Source: Acidovorax delafieldii
Lineage (GTDB): Bacteria > Pseudomonadota > Gammaproteobacteria > Burkholderiales > Burkholderiaceae_C
DNA: 28,385 bases
Direction of reading: 5' to 3'
Assembly: GCA_002377855.1 (NCBI GenBank)
Contig: DFQQ01000021.1
Span: 1-28,385 of the forward strand
Part shown: piece by piece, positions 15,725 to 22,453 of the stretch
How positions within the stretch are numbered: the stretch's first letter is position 1
How the letters are laid out: each line of letters starts with the position of its first letter
The notes under the pieces: model-generated
Told to the model about the DNA's origin: nothing
The model's input: the letters and a program-made list of their open reading frames with translations, nothing else
Database searches by the model: none
Position numbers and translations under genes: made by a program

Positions 15725-16113
15725 GGCGTATTTGACAATCACTCTCAACAAAACCCATTGTCCCGGCTTCTCTTGTCGCCCTGAAGGCGCTTGTGTCAAC
15801 CTTTGGTAAAGAACGCGCATGGCTTCAGGGGCTGGCCGTTGGGCACCCATTCCCAAAGTGTGCGACAGCCAGCGCCGCACCGAGCTGCCGGCGCAGGGGA
15901 TTGGATGGAGGCGAGCCACGGCCTGCCTTGATTGGGTGCACCATGGAGGGCAGCCGGGCTCATTCCCGCCATGAATTGCGCTGGTGCAATACCGCTGGGC
16001 GCTCTGGGGTCGGGCACCGACAACAGGTATGGCCTAGCATGCGGGGACGCGTGCCGTCACGGCCAGCCTGCCGCACACCTCACCACGGCTTTACGCCCTA
16101 CAGGAGAGACACC
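15725..16113. other. 389-bp divergent intergenic region between the efflux operon and the aldehyde dehydrogenase
   Basis: No convincing gene is seen. The left end holds the Fur-box-like palindrome (15732-15748). GGTGCACC near 15935 and TTGC-N6-GCAA near 15975 are short palindromes without context. I could not identify a convincing -35/-10 pair or sigma54 site for the dehydrogenase. An open frame on the plus strand continues upstream of the dehydrogenase ATG to 15793, but its translation resembles no protein family and the ribosome binding site supports 16114. Confidence 0.5.
15732..15748 (-). promoter_or_regulatory. Fur-box-like palindrome upstream of the efflux operon
   Basis: On the minus strand the site reads TTGAGAGTGATTGTCAA. 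Against the 7-1-7 Fur model TGATAAT-n-ATTATCA it matches 11 of 14 specified positions, with symmetric TTGA/TCAA ends. It is 8 bp before the NodT-like start codon, so binding would block expression of the operon. Iron control would fit a PvdRT-OpmQ-like siderophore exporter. One site with three mismatches is weak evidence and no functional -10 element was identified. Confidence 0.35.
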
Positions 16114-17565
16114 ATGAGCCAGATTTCCATGCTGATCGGGGGGCAGCCCCGTGCTGCGTCCAACGGCGCCACGTTTGAACGCCGCAACCCGCTGGACCAC
16201 TCCGTAGCCACCACGGCCCCAGCCGCCACGGCGGCCGATGCCGTGGCGGCGGTGGACGCGGCCGCCCAGGCCTTCCCTGCCTGGGCGGCTCTCGGTCCCG
16301 GGGCACGCCGCGCCCTGCTGATGAAAGCCGCCCATGCGCTGGAAGCCAAGGGCGACGCCCTTACGAAGGCCATGGCGGCTGAAACCGGCGCATCGGGTAT
16401 TTGGGCAGGGTTTAACGTGCACCTGGCGGCCGACATGCTGCTCGAAGCCGCCGCCATCACCACCCAGATCAATGGCGAGGTGATTCCATCGAACGTGCCG
16501 GGCTCGCTGGCCATGGCCGTGCGCCAACCGGCCGGCGTGGTACTGGGCATTGCCCCGTGGAATGCGCCGGTGATTCTGGGCGTGCGCGCCATTGCCACGC
16601 CATTGGCCTGCGGCAACACCGTGGTGTTCAAGGGCTCGGAGCTGTGCCCCGCCACGCACGGCCTCATCATCGAGGCGATGCAAGAAGCGGGCTTGCCCCC
16701 CGGCGTTGTGAACTTCGTAACCAACGCCCCCGCCGATGCGGGTGCAGTGGTGGAGGCCATGGTGGCCCACCCCGCCCTGCGGCGCGTGAACTTCACCGGC
16801 TCCACCAAGGTGGGCCGCATCATTGCGCAGACCTGCGCCAAGTACCTCAAGCAGGCGGTGCTGGAGCTGGGCGGCAAGGCCCCGCTTGTGGTGCTGGACG
16901 ATGCCGATGTGGACGCCGCCGTGGCGGCAGCCACCTTTGGTGCGTTCGCCAACTCGGGGCAGATTTGCATGTCCACCGAGCGCATCGTGGTAGACCGGAA
17001 AGTGGCCGACGAGTTTGTCGCCAAGCTGGCCGCACGCGCCACCAGCCTGCCCTTGGGCGATCCGCGCCAAGGCCCGGTGGTGCTGGGCTCGGTGGTGGAC
17101 CAGGCCACCGTGGTGCGCTGCAATGCCCTCATTGACGATGCCCTGGCCAAGGGCGCCACGCTGGTGTGCGGCGGCAAGGCCGACAGCACACTGATGCCCG
17201 CCACGCTGCTGGACCATGTAACGCCCGAGATGCACATTTACCGTGAAGAATCGTTCGCGCCCGTGAAGGCCATCGTGCGAGTGAACGGCGTGGAGGAAGC
17301 CGTGGCCTGCGCCAATGACAACGAGTTCGGCCTCTCAGCCGCCGTGTTCGGCCGCGACGTGGCCCGGGCGTGGCAGGTGGCAGCGCGCATCGAGTCGGGC
17401 ATTTGCCATGTCAACGGCCCCACGGTGCACGACGAGGCGCAAATGCCGTTTGGCGGCGTGAAGGCATCAGGCTACGGCCGCTTTGGCGGCAAGGCGGGGA
17501 TCGACGCATTCACAGAACTGCGCTGGATCACGGTGCAAACGGCACCGCGGCACTACCCGTTTTAA
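16114..17565 (+). CDS. NAD(P)-dependent aldehyde dehydrogenase, vanillin/salicylaldehyde dehydrogenase type, 483 aa
   Basis: Oxidises an aldehyde, probably aromatic, to the acid. Standard ALDH landmarks are present: APWNAP (147-152), FTGSTKVGR (227-235), the general base Glu251 in LELGGKAP, the nucleophile Cys285 in SGQICMSTER, and EESFAPV near the C-terminus. The ending RHYPF and the short N-terminus recall vanillin, salicylaldehyde and benzaldehyde dehydrogenases of aromatic catabolism; substrate assignment is inference. The ATG at 16114 follows AGGAGAG with good spacing. No aromatic-pathway gene is adjacent, so the gene stands alone and converges on tsaD with a repeat copy between. Confidence 0.88.
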   Translation: MSQISMLIGGQPRAASNGATFERRNPLDHSVATTAPAATAADAVAAVDAAAQAFPAWAALGPGARRALLMKAAHALEAKGDALTKAMAAETGASGIWAGFNVHLAADMLLEAAAITTQINGEVIPSNVPGSLAMAVRQPAGVVLGIAPWNAPVILGVRAIATPLACGNTVVFKGSELCPATHGLIIEAMQEAGLPPGVVNFVTNAPADAGAVVEAMVAHPALRRVNFTGSTKVGRIIAQTCAKYLKQAVLELGGKAPLVVLDDADVDAAVAAATFGAFANSGQICMSTERIVVDRKVADEFVAKLAARATSLPLGDPRQGPVVLGSVVDQATVVRCNALIDDALAKGATLVCGGKADSTLMPATLLDHVTPEMHIYREESFAPVKAIVRVNGVEEAVACANDNEFGLSAAVFGRDVARAWQVAARIESGICHVNGPTVHDEAQMPFGGVKASGYGRFGGKAGIDAFTELRWITVQTAPRHYPF

Positions 17566-17569
17566 TGGT

Positions 17570-17625
17570 GTTTTAGGGCTCTGGCGCTTGATGAATAAGC
17601 GCGTGCAGCTATGTTTTCTATAGCA
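17570..17625 (-). repeat. Dispersed degenerate repeat, copy 3 (intergenic)
   Basis: Lies between the convergent aldehyde dehydrogenase and tsaD genes. On the plus strand it contains GCGCTTGATGAATAAGCGC, an imperfect inverted repeat, followed by GCAGCTATGTTTTCTATAGCA. I treat it as the reference copy because both halves are intact. The element resembles an interspersed intergenic sequence I recall from Comamonadaceae genomes; that recollection is unverified. The GCGCTT...AAGCGC dyad could form a hairpin of about 6 bp, but no T-tract makes it a clear terminator. Confidence 0.6.
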
Positions 17626-17647
17626 TCACTGCCGCCAGCGATAAAGC

Positions 17648-18697
17648 TCAGGCAGCGGGCGCCGTGATCGCGTCCAGCGGCCACCGCGGCTTCACGTCAA
17701 AGGCGTAGGCGCAGTTGGCCTGCTGCTGCCCGGCTTGCAAGCGCATGGCTGCGGCCATGGCGATCATGGCACCGTTGTCGGTGCACAGGTGCAGCTCGGG
17801 GTAGTGCACGCGCACGCGGGCTTTGCCGCAGGCGGCGTTGAGTTGCTCGCGCAGCAGTCGGTTGGCGCCCACGCCGCCGGCCACCACCACGCGCTGCAGG
17901 CCCGTTTGTTTGAGGGCCGCCAGGGTCTTCTTCACCAGCACATCCACAATCGCCGCCTCGGTGCTCGCGGCCAGGTCGGCCTTGCGGGCTTCCAGTTCGT
18001 CGCCCAGCTTCTTGGCCTGGGTGAGCACCGCCGTTTTGAGCCCGGCAAACGAAAAATCGAGATCACCACTGTGCAACAGTGGCCTGGGCAGCTTGAAGGC
18101 TGTGGCATCGCCCTGCTGGGCCACGCGCGACAAGGCTGGGCCGCCCGGGTAGCCCAGGCCCATGAGCTTGGCAGACTTGTCAAACGCCTCGCCCGCCGCG
18201 TCGTCAATGGTTTCACCCAGTATTTCGTAGCGCCCCACCCCGTCCACCCGCATGAGTTGGGTGTGGCCGCCCGACACCAGCAGCGCCACAAATGGAAATT
18301 CGGGCGGGTCGGCACTCAAAAAGGGCGAAAGCAAATGCCCTTCGAGGTGGTGCACACCCAGCACAGGCTTGCCCAGTGCAGCCCCCAATGCGCAGGCCAC
18401 GCCGGCCCCCACCAGCAAAGCGCCCGCCAGGCCTGGGCCCTGGGTATAGGCGACCACATCCACATCGGGCAGGGTACAGCCTGAATCCGCGAGGACCTGT
18501 GTGGCCAGAGGCAGCACGCGGCGGATGTGGTCGCGGCTGGCCAATTCGGGTACCACGCCACCATAGGCTTGGTGCATTTCGATTTGGCTGTGCAGCGCGT
18601 GCGACAGAAGCACAGGCACGCCAGCCCCCGCTGACCGCACCAAGGCAACGCCGGTTTCATCACAAGAAGATTCAATACCCAGGATCAGCAGACTCAT
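17648..18697 (-). CDS. tsaD: tRNA N6-threonylcarbamoyladenosine transferase subunit TsaD, 349 aa
   Basis: Transfers the threonylcarbamoyl group to A37 of ANN-decoding tRNAs, working with TsaB, TsaE and TsaC. Signatures: the N-terminal LILGIESSCDETGVAL, VPELASRDH (49-57), GPGLAGALLVG (88-97 region), metal-binding HLEGH (His117 and His121), LVSGGHTQL (140-148), and the late TDNGAMIA with the third metal ligand Asp. Length is normal (about 337-350 in bacteria). The ATG at 18697 gives the family N-terminus MSLLILGIESSCDETG; in-frame codons up to 18856 code for unrelated sequence. The ribosome binding site is modest (CAGGGC). Housekeeping gene, 67 bp downstream of the LivK-like gene on the same strand. 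Confidence 0.97.
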   Translation of the reverse strand: MSLLILGIESSCDETGVALVRSAGAGVPVLLSHALHSQIEMHQAYGGVVPELASRDHIRRVLPLATQVLADSGCTLPDVDVVAYTQGPGLAGALLVGAGVACALGAALGKPVLGVHHLEGHLLSPFLSADPPEFPFVALLVSGGHTQLMRVDGVGRYEILGETIDDAAGEAFDKSAKLMGLGYPGGPALSRVAQQGDATAFKLPRPLLHSGDLDFSFAGLKTAVLTQAKKLGDELEARKADLAASTEAAIVDVLVKKTLAALKQTGLQRVVVAGGVGANRLLREQLNAACGKARVRVHYPELHLCTDNGAMIAMAAAMRLQAGQQQANCAYAFDVKPRWPLDAITAPAA

Positions 18698-18764
18698 GCC
18701 CTGAGTGTAAAACCCCTGCCCCGTTGCACCGAGGCGGCGCAGGTGATGGCCCTGGACAGCGCTT

Positions 18765-19928
18765 TCACCAGCGGTCTGACCGCATGCGCAACTCCCAATT
18801 GCCGCCGCGCAGTTCGTACACGCCCACGGCACCGTAGCGCTGCTCGCCCTTGTCATCCCAGCTCATGGTGCCAATCACCGGGGCGTAGCCGTTAATGCCA
18901 TGCATGGCCTTGGTGATTTCCTTGGGCTCGGCCGACTTGGCTTTCTGAATGGCGGCCGTGAGCACGTACGTGCTGTCGTAGCTGTAGTGGCCCCCATAGG
19001 CTGGCGGTTTTTTGTAGGCCGCGACGTACTTTTCCAGAAATGGTTTGCCCGTCGTGAATTCCTTGGCCTCCAGCACGGGCGAGGTGGCGTACAGCCCCTC
19101 CACCAAGCCGGCGCCCTTGGTCATGTCGGTGGTCTTGATGGTGTCGCCACCCAGCAGCTTGACCTGCGTGTGGCCCACCTTCTGCAAGGCCTTGAGCAGT
19201 GCCAGCGCCTGAAAGTCGTTGAGCGTGGACACGATGACCTCGACCCGCGCGGCCTTGAGCTCCCCCGCGAGCGCGTCAAACTCCACCGTCTTGTCATCGA
19301 ACGATTTGCGTACCACGACCTCTTTGTTTTCGGCCTTGAGCTGGGCGGCCGCCCCCTCGGCAAGCCCCTTGCCGTAGGGTGTGCCATCGTCCAGCGCGGC
19401 GTAGCGGGCCGCACCCAGCTGGGTGGCCGCAAAGGAGCCGATGGCACGCGCCTGCAAGGTATCGTTGGCTACCATGCGGAAGGTGGAAGAGAGCCCCAGT
19501 TGCGTGAACTTGGGGTTGGTGGAGATGGCGATCTGCGCAATGTCCTTGGCTGCGTAAATGGGCGCGGTTTCAATGCTCACCCCTGAGTTGAGATGCCCGA
19601 TGACCGCCACCACGCCAGCATCCACCAGTTGCTGGGCCACTTGCTTGCCGGTGGCGGCATCGGCCTTGTCATCCACAGGCACCACCTCGAGCTTGACGCG
19701 CTTTCCATCCACCGTGAAACCGTCCTGGTTCAACTCCTGCACCGCCAAGTTCACCCCATTGAGCAAATCCTGCCCCAGCGCACCCAGCGGGCCGCTCAAG
19801 GGCTGGGCAACACCGATCTTGATCGTGTCTGGCACCTTGCTGCACCCGGCCAGCAAGGCTGCGGCCATCAGGGTGGGAAGCAGTGCCACGGCCACCGGCA
19901 AGCGGCGACGCGCAATGTGATTCTTCAT
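18765..19928 (-). CDS. LivK-like substrate-binding lipoprotein (Peripla_BP_6), 387 aa, orphan
   Basis: A type I periplasmic binding protein. The N-terminus MKNHIARRR, a hydrophobic stretch and the lipobox LAGC indicate a lipoprotein, less common for this family in Gram-negative bacteria. The mature sequence opens with IKIGVAQPLSGPLGALGQD. Further family blocks are VVAVIGHLNSGVSIETAPIY and DDGTPYGKGLAEGAAAQ, and ANDTLQARAIGSFAA between them. No permease or ATPase gene is next to it. An AGGAG ribosome binding site precedes the ATG at 19928. It is divergent from the nasT-like gene. A sigma54-like promoter on its strand (20029-20044) and an NtrC-like dyad upstream suggest nitrogen control. Ligand unknown; an amino acid or amide would fit. 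Confidence 0.86.
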   Translation of the reverse strand: MKNHIARRRLPVAVALLPTLMAAALLAGCSKVPDTIKIGVAQPLSGPLGALGQDLLNGVNLAVQELNQDGFTVDGKRVKLEVVPVDDKADAATGKQVAQQLVDAGVVAVIGHLNSGVSIETAPIYAAKDIAQIAISTNPKFTQLGLSSTFRMVANDTLQARAIGSFAATQLGAARYAALDDGTPYGKGLAEGAAAQLKAENKEVVVRKSFDDKTVEFDALAGELKAARVEVIVSTLNDFQALALLKALQKVGHTQVKLLGGDTIKTTDMTKGAGLVEGLYATSPVLEAKEFTTGKPFLEKYVAAYKKPPAYGGHYSYDSTYVLTAAIQKAKSAEPKEITKAMHGINGYAPVIGTMSWDDKGEQRYGAVGVYELRGGNWELRMRSDRW

Positions 19929-20028
19929 GCAGTGGGCTCCTAATGAAATGAATTGCAGAGTGACCGGAGGTATAGGGGAGCCAGGTTCCCCTCGCCATCG
20001 GGTATCCCCTGCCGGGGTTACATTCATT

Positions 20029-20044
20029 AGCAAGTGTCATGCCC
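20029..20044 (-). promoter_or_regulatory. Sigma54-like promoter for the LivK-like gene
   Basis: On the minus strand GGGCATGACACTTGCT matches the sigma54 consensus TGGCACRNNNNTTGCW at all specified positions except 1 and 6, with the invariant GG and GC at correct spacing. Initiation would fall near 20018, about 90 nt before the start codon. An NtrC-like dyad lies 20 bp further upstream. Supported by context rather than sequence alone. Confidence 0.5.
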
Positions 20045-20064
20045 CGTAAGCCCAGCCATCGCGG

Positions 20065-20081
20065 CGCACCGACCCAGTGCA
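20065..20081. promoter_or_regulatory. NtrC-like dyad in the divergent nasT/LivK-like region
   Basis: CGCACCGACCCAGTGCA contains GCAC-N7-GTGC, the spacing of known NtrC sites such as that of E. coli glnA. The inner positions match the consensus poorly. It sits between two oppositely directed sigma54-like promoters, closer to both than enhancers usually are. Confidence 0.4.
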
Positions 20082-20089
20082 CCACAATG

Positions 20090-20105
20090 TGGCGTAAATC
20101 TTGCT
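20090..20105 (+). promoter_or_regulatory. Possible sigma54-like promoter for the nasT-like gene
   Basis: TGGCGTAAATCTTGCT fits TGGCACRNNNNTTGCW except at positions 5 and 6, with GG and GC spaced correctly. Initiation would fall at about 20115, directly at the chosen ATG (20116), so the transcript would be leaderless. That makes it less certain, although the absence of a clear ribosome binding site before 20116 is compatible. Confidence 0.35.
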
Positions 20106-20115
20106 TGATCAAGGC

Positions 20116-20742
20116 ATGACTGAGGCATTACGCATTGTGGTGGTCGCCCCTGACCTGGCCGTTGCCGATCCGGCCGATGAACACGCGCTGCTGCAGGCTG
20201 AGCGTTCCAAAGCGCTGCGTATCGGATTGCTGGAAAACAACTTCAACCTCATCGCCACCCTGCCGGCCGATGTGTTCCTGAGCGACCGGCTGGCCCAGTT
20301 GCAGCCGGATCTGATCGTCGTGGACGCGGAAAGCGAAGCGCGCGACGCCTTGGAGCATGTGGTGATGGCCACGCGCAACGCGCGGCGGCCCATCGTGATG
20401 TTCACCAACGATGAGGACACCTCGCATGTGAAGGATGCCGTGGCCGCGGGCGTCTGTGCCTACATCGTTGCGGGGCTGGCGCCGCAGCGCATCCGTCCCA
20501 TCCTGGACGTCGCCATGGCGCGCTTCCAGCACGAACAGGCACTGCGCGCGGAACTCGCTGATGCGAAAAGTGAACTGAAGGACCGCAAAACCATTGACCG
20601 CGCCAAGGGACTGCTCATGCAAAGACAAGGGCTGAGCGAGCAAGCTGCATACGAAAAGCTGCGCAAGACGGCCATGGACAAGGGCCTCCGGCTGGCCGAC
20701 GTGGCGCAGCGCATGCTTGACGTGATGGACCTGCTCGGGTGA
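20116..20742 (+). CDS. nasT: NasT-type ANTAR-domain antiterminator, 208 aa
   Basis: An RNA-binding response-regulator-like protein. The N-terminal receiver-like domain (about 5-135) keeps Asp70 (LIVVDAE) but lacks the usual acidic pair and has Ala instead of the conserved Lys in AYIVAG, so phosphorylation is doubtful. A linker helix (QALRAELADAKSELKDRK) leads to the ANTAR domain at about 150-203: IDRAKGLLMQRQGLSEQAAY, then LRKTAMDKGLRLADVAQRML. NasT proteins bind paired hexaloop hairpins in leader RNA and prevent termination in nitrate-assimilation operons; such a leader lies at 24977-25080. No nasS (nitrate sensor that restrains NasT) is adjacent. The receiver region has an extra loop near 18-35. 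The start is uncertain: a TTG at 20101 would add five residues. Confidence 0.88.
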   Translation: MTEALRIVVVAPDLAVADPADEHALLQAERSKALRIGLLENNFNLIATLPADVFLSDRLAQLQPDLIVVDAESEARDALEHVVMATRNARRPIVMFTNDEDTSHVKDAVAAGVCAYIVAGLAPQRIRPILDVAMARFQHEQALRAELADAKSELKDRKTIDRAKGLLMQRQGLSEQAAYEKLRKTAMDKGLRLADVAQRMLDVMDLLG

Positions 20743-20874
20743 CGCCAAGGCGGCTGGCTCCGGGGCGGCGAAGGGTCCGCCCTGCCCGTCCTTGCTGCCG
20801 CGGCCCCACGCTCGAACATGAACCCCACCGCACCGGTGCCCTGCCAAAGGCCGGCGCAGTCCCCTGCTAAGCCG

Positions 20875-22380
20875 TCAGGCCTTCGGGTTGAAGGCCAATG
20901 AAACAGGCGCGGATTGCTGGTCGTGGTCAGGCCAGCGCTGGGAAATCGTCTTGATCTTGGTATAAAAACGTGCCGCGTCTGGGCCATACAAATGGCCATC
21001 GCCAAACTTGGATCTGCGCAGGCCACCGAAGTTGAAATAGGCCGCGGGCAAGGGCACGGAGACATTCACGCCAATCATTCCGGACTCCACCTCGGTCATG
21101 AAGCGATGCGCCGACTTGCCGTCGCGCGTGAAGATCACCGAGCCATTGCCAAAGTCATGCGCATTGGTGATGGCGATGGCTTCGTCCAGCGTCATGGGCC
21201 GCATGATGGCGCGCACCGGGCCAAAGATTTCTTCCTTGTACATCTGCATGTCGGTCGTCACGCGGTCAAACAGCGTGGGGCCCACGTAGTAACCGTTGGC
21301 ATGACCGGGCACCTGCAGACCGCGCCCGTCCAGCAACAGCTCACCGCCGTCCTTGATGCAGTTTTCAATGGCCTGCAGCACCGATTGCTTCGACTGCGCA
21401 GACACCACGGCACCAAAGTCCGCCTGGGGGTCGTTGTAGGGGCCCACCTTCAGGGCCTTGGTTTTTTCAATTACCAGTTCCCGCAGGCGGTCTGCGGTGG
21501 CTTGCCCCACAGGCAGCAGCAGCGACACGGCCATGCAGCGCTGGCTGGCAGAGCCAAAACCTGCCGCCACAAAGGCGCTGGCGGCAGCGTCCAGGTCGGC
21601 ATCGGGCATGACCACCATGTGGTTCTTGCCGCCGGTGAATGCCGCCACGCGCTTGTTGTGCGATGTGCCCTTTTGGTACACGTATTCGCCCACGGCGGTG
21701 GAGCCGACAAAGCTCACGCCCGCAATGCCAGGGTGTTCGAGGATGCCGTCCACCATCTCCTTGTCGCCCTGCACCACGTTGAACACGCCGTCGGGCAGGC
21801 CGGCCTCTTTCCACAGGCGGGCAAACTCCAGCGCTGCAGTGGGCACTTTTTCAGAGGGCTTCCACACCACGGCGTTGCCCACCGACACGGCCATCGTCAT
21901 CATCACGGCAGGCACCATGATGGGGAAGTTGAACGGTGTGATGGCACCCACCACGCCGATGGGTGCACGCATGGAAAACACATCGATATCGCCGCCCACG
22001 TTGGTGGCAAATTCGCCTTTGGTGACATGCGGAGCGTTCACCGCGAACTCGATGCCTTCGATGGCGCGGCCCAGTTCGCCCTTGGCGTCCGCAATCGTCT
22101 TGCCGTGCTCGCGCCCGATGACCTCGGCCAGCAGGTCCAGGTTGGCAATCATCAGCTCACGCAGCTTGAATATCACCGCTTGGCGCGCTGCGTGGGATGC
22201 GCGGCCCCAGCGCTTGCCAGCCTGCGTGGCGGCCTCCACCGCGCGGTCGAGGGTGGCACGGTCTGCGTAATCGCAGCGTGCAATCTCTTGCCCGGTGGAT
22301 GGGTTGAAAACAGGCCCGGTGCGCCGGCCCGTGCCGGCCTCGGGTTGCCCGGCGATGAAGTGTCCAATGAGCTGCGTCAT
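20875..22380 (-). CDS. mmsA: CoA-acylating methylmalonate-semialdehyde dehydrogenase, 501 aa
   Basis: Converts (methyl)malonate semialdehyde to propionyl-CoA or acetyl-CoA with NAD and CoA, in valine, pyrimidine, beta-alanine or inositol breakdown. Landmarks: GHFIAGQ at the start, TPFNFPIMVP (148-157), FVGSTAVGEYVY, and the nucleophile Cys282 in GSASQRCMAVS. The position of the usual ALDH general-base glutamate reads FTGGKNHMVVMPDAD, without Glu, which is the signature of the CoA-dependent MmsA branch. The C-terminus contains YFNFGGLRRSKFGD, a variant of the common PFSFTGWKxSxxGD. Length (501) is normal. It follows the orphan binding protein by 73 bp on the same strand and is probably co-transcribed with it under the divergent LysR. 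It converges on nasT, with no clear terminator between. Confidence 0.94.
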   Translation of the reverse strand: MTQLIGHFIAGQPEAGTGRRTGPVFNPSTGQEIARCDYADRATLDRAVEAATQAGKRWGRASHAARQAVIFKLRELMIANLDLLAEVIGREHGKTIADAKGELGRAIEGIEFAVNAPHVTKGEFATNVGGDIDVFSMRAPIGVVGAITPFNFPIMVPAVMMTMAVSVGNAVVWKPSEKVPTAALEFARLWKEAGLPDGVFNVVQGDKEMVDGILEHPGIAGVSFVGSTAVGEYVYQKGTSHNKRVAAFTGGKNHMVVMPDADLDAAASAFVAAGFGSASQRCMAVSLLLPVGQATADRLRELVIEKTKALKVGPYNDPQADFGAVVSAQSKQSVLQAIENCIKDGGELLLDGRGLQVPGHANGYYVGPTLFDRVTTDMQMYKEEIFGPVRAIMRPMTLDEAIAITNAHDFGNGSVIFTRDGKSAHRFMTEVESGMIGVNVSVPLPAAYFNFGGLRRSKFGDGHLYGPDAARFYTKIKTISQRWPDHDQQSAPVSLAFNPKA

Positions 22381-22453
22381 GATGTGCGGTGGGTGATGGG
22401 AAGGCGAGCCAGGCGCTCAGGCCTGGCGAGGGTGCGTGGGATTGGCCGTGCGC

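Noticed and set aside
15793..16113. N-terminal extension of the aldehyde dehydrogenase
   Set aside because: The extension is unlike any ALDH sequence; AGGAGAG directly before the ATG at 16114 and the normal length favour the short form.
16057..17237. Two long minus-strand open frames opposite the aldehyde dehydrogenase
   Set aside because: Same antisense effect; no ribosome binding site or recognisable protein sequence.
20743..20874. Terminator between convergent nasT and mmsA
   Set aside because: I looked for a stem with a T-tract on both strands and saw none; readthrough or Rho-dependent termination is possible.
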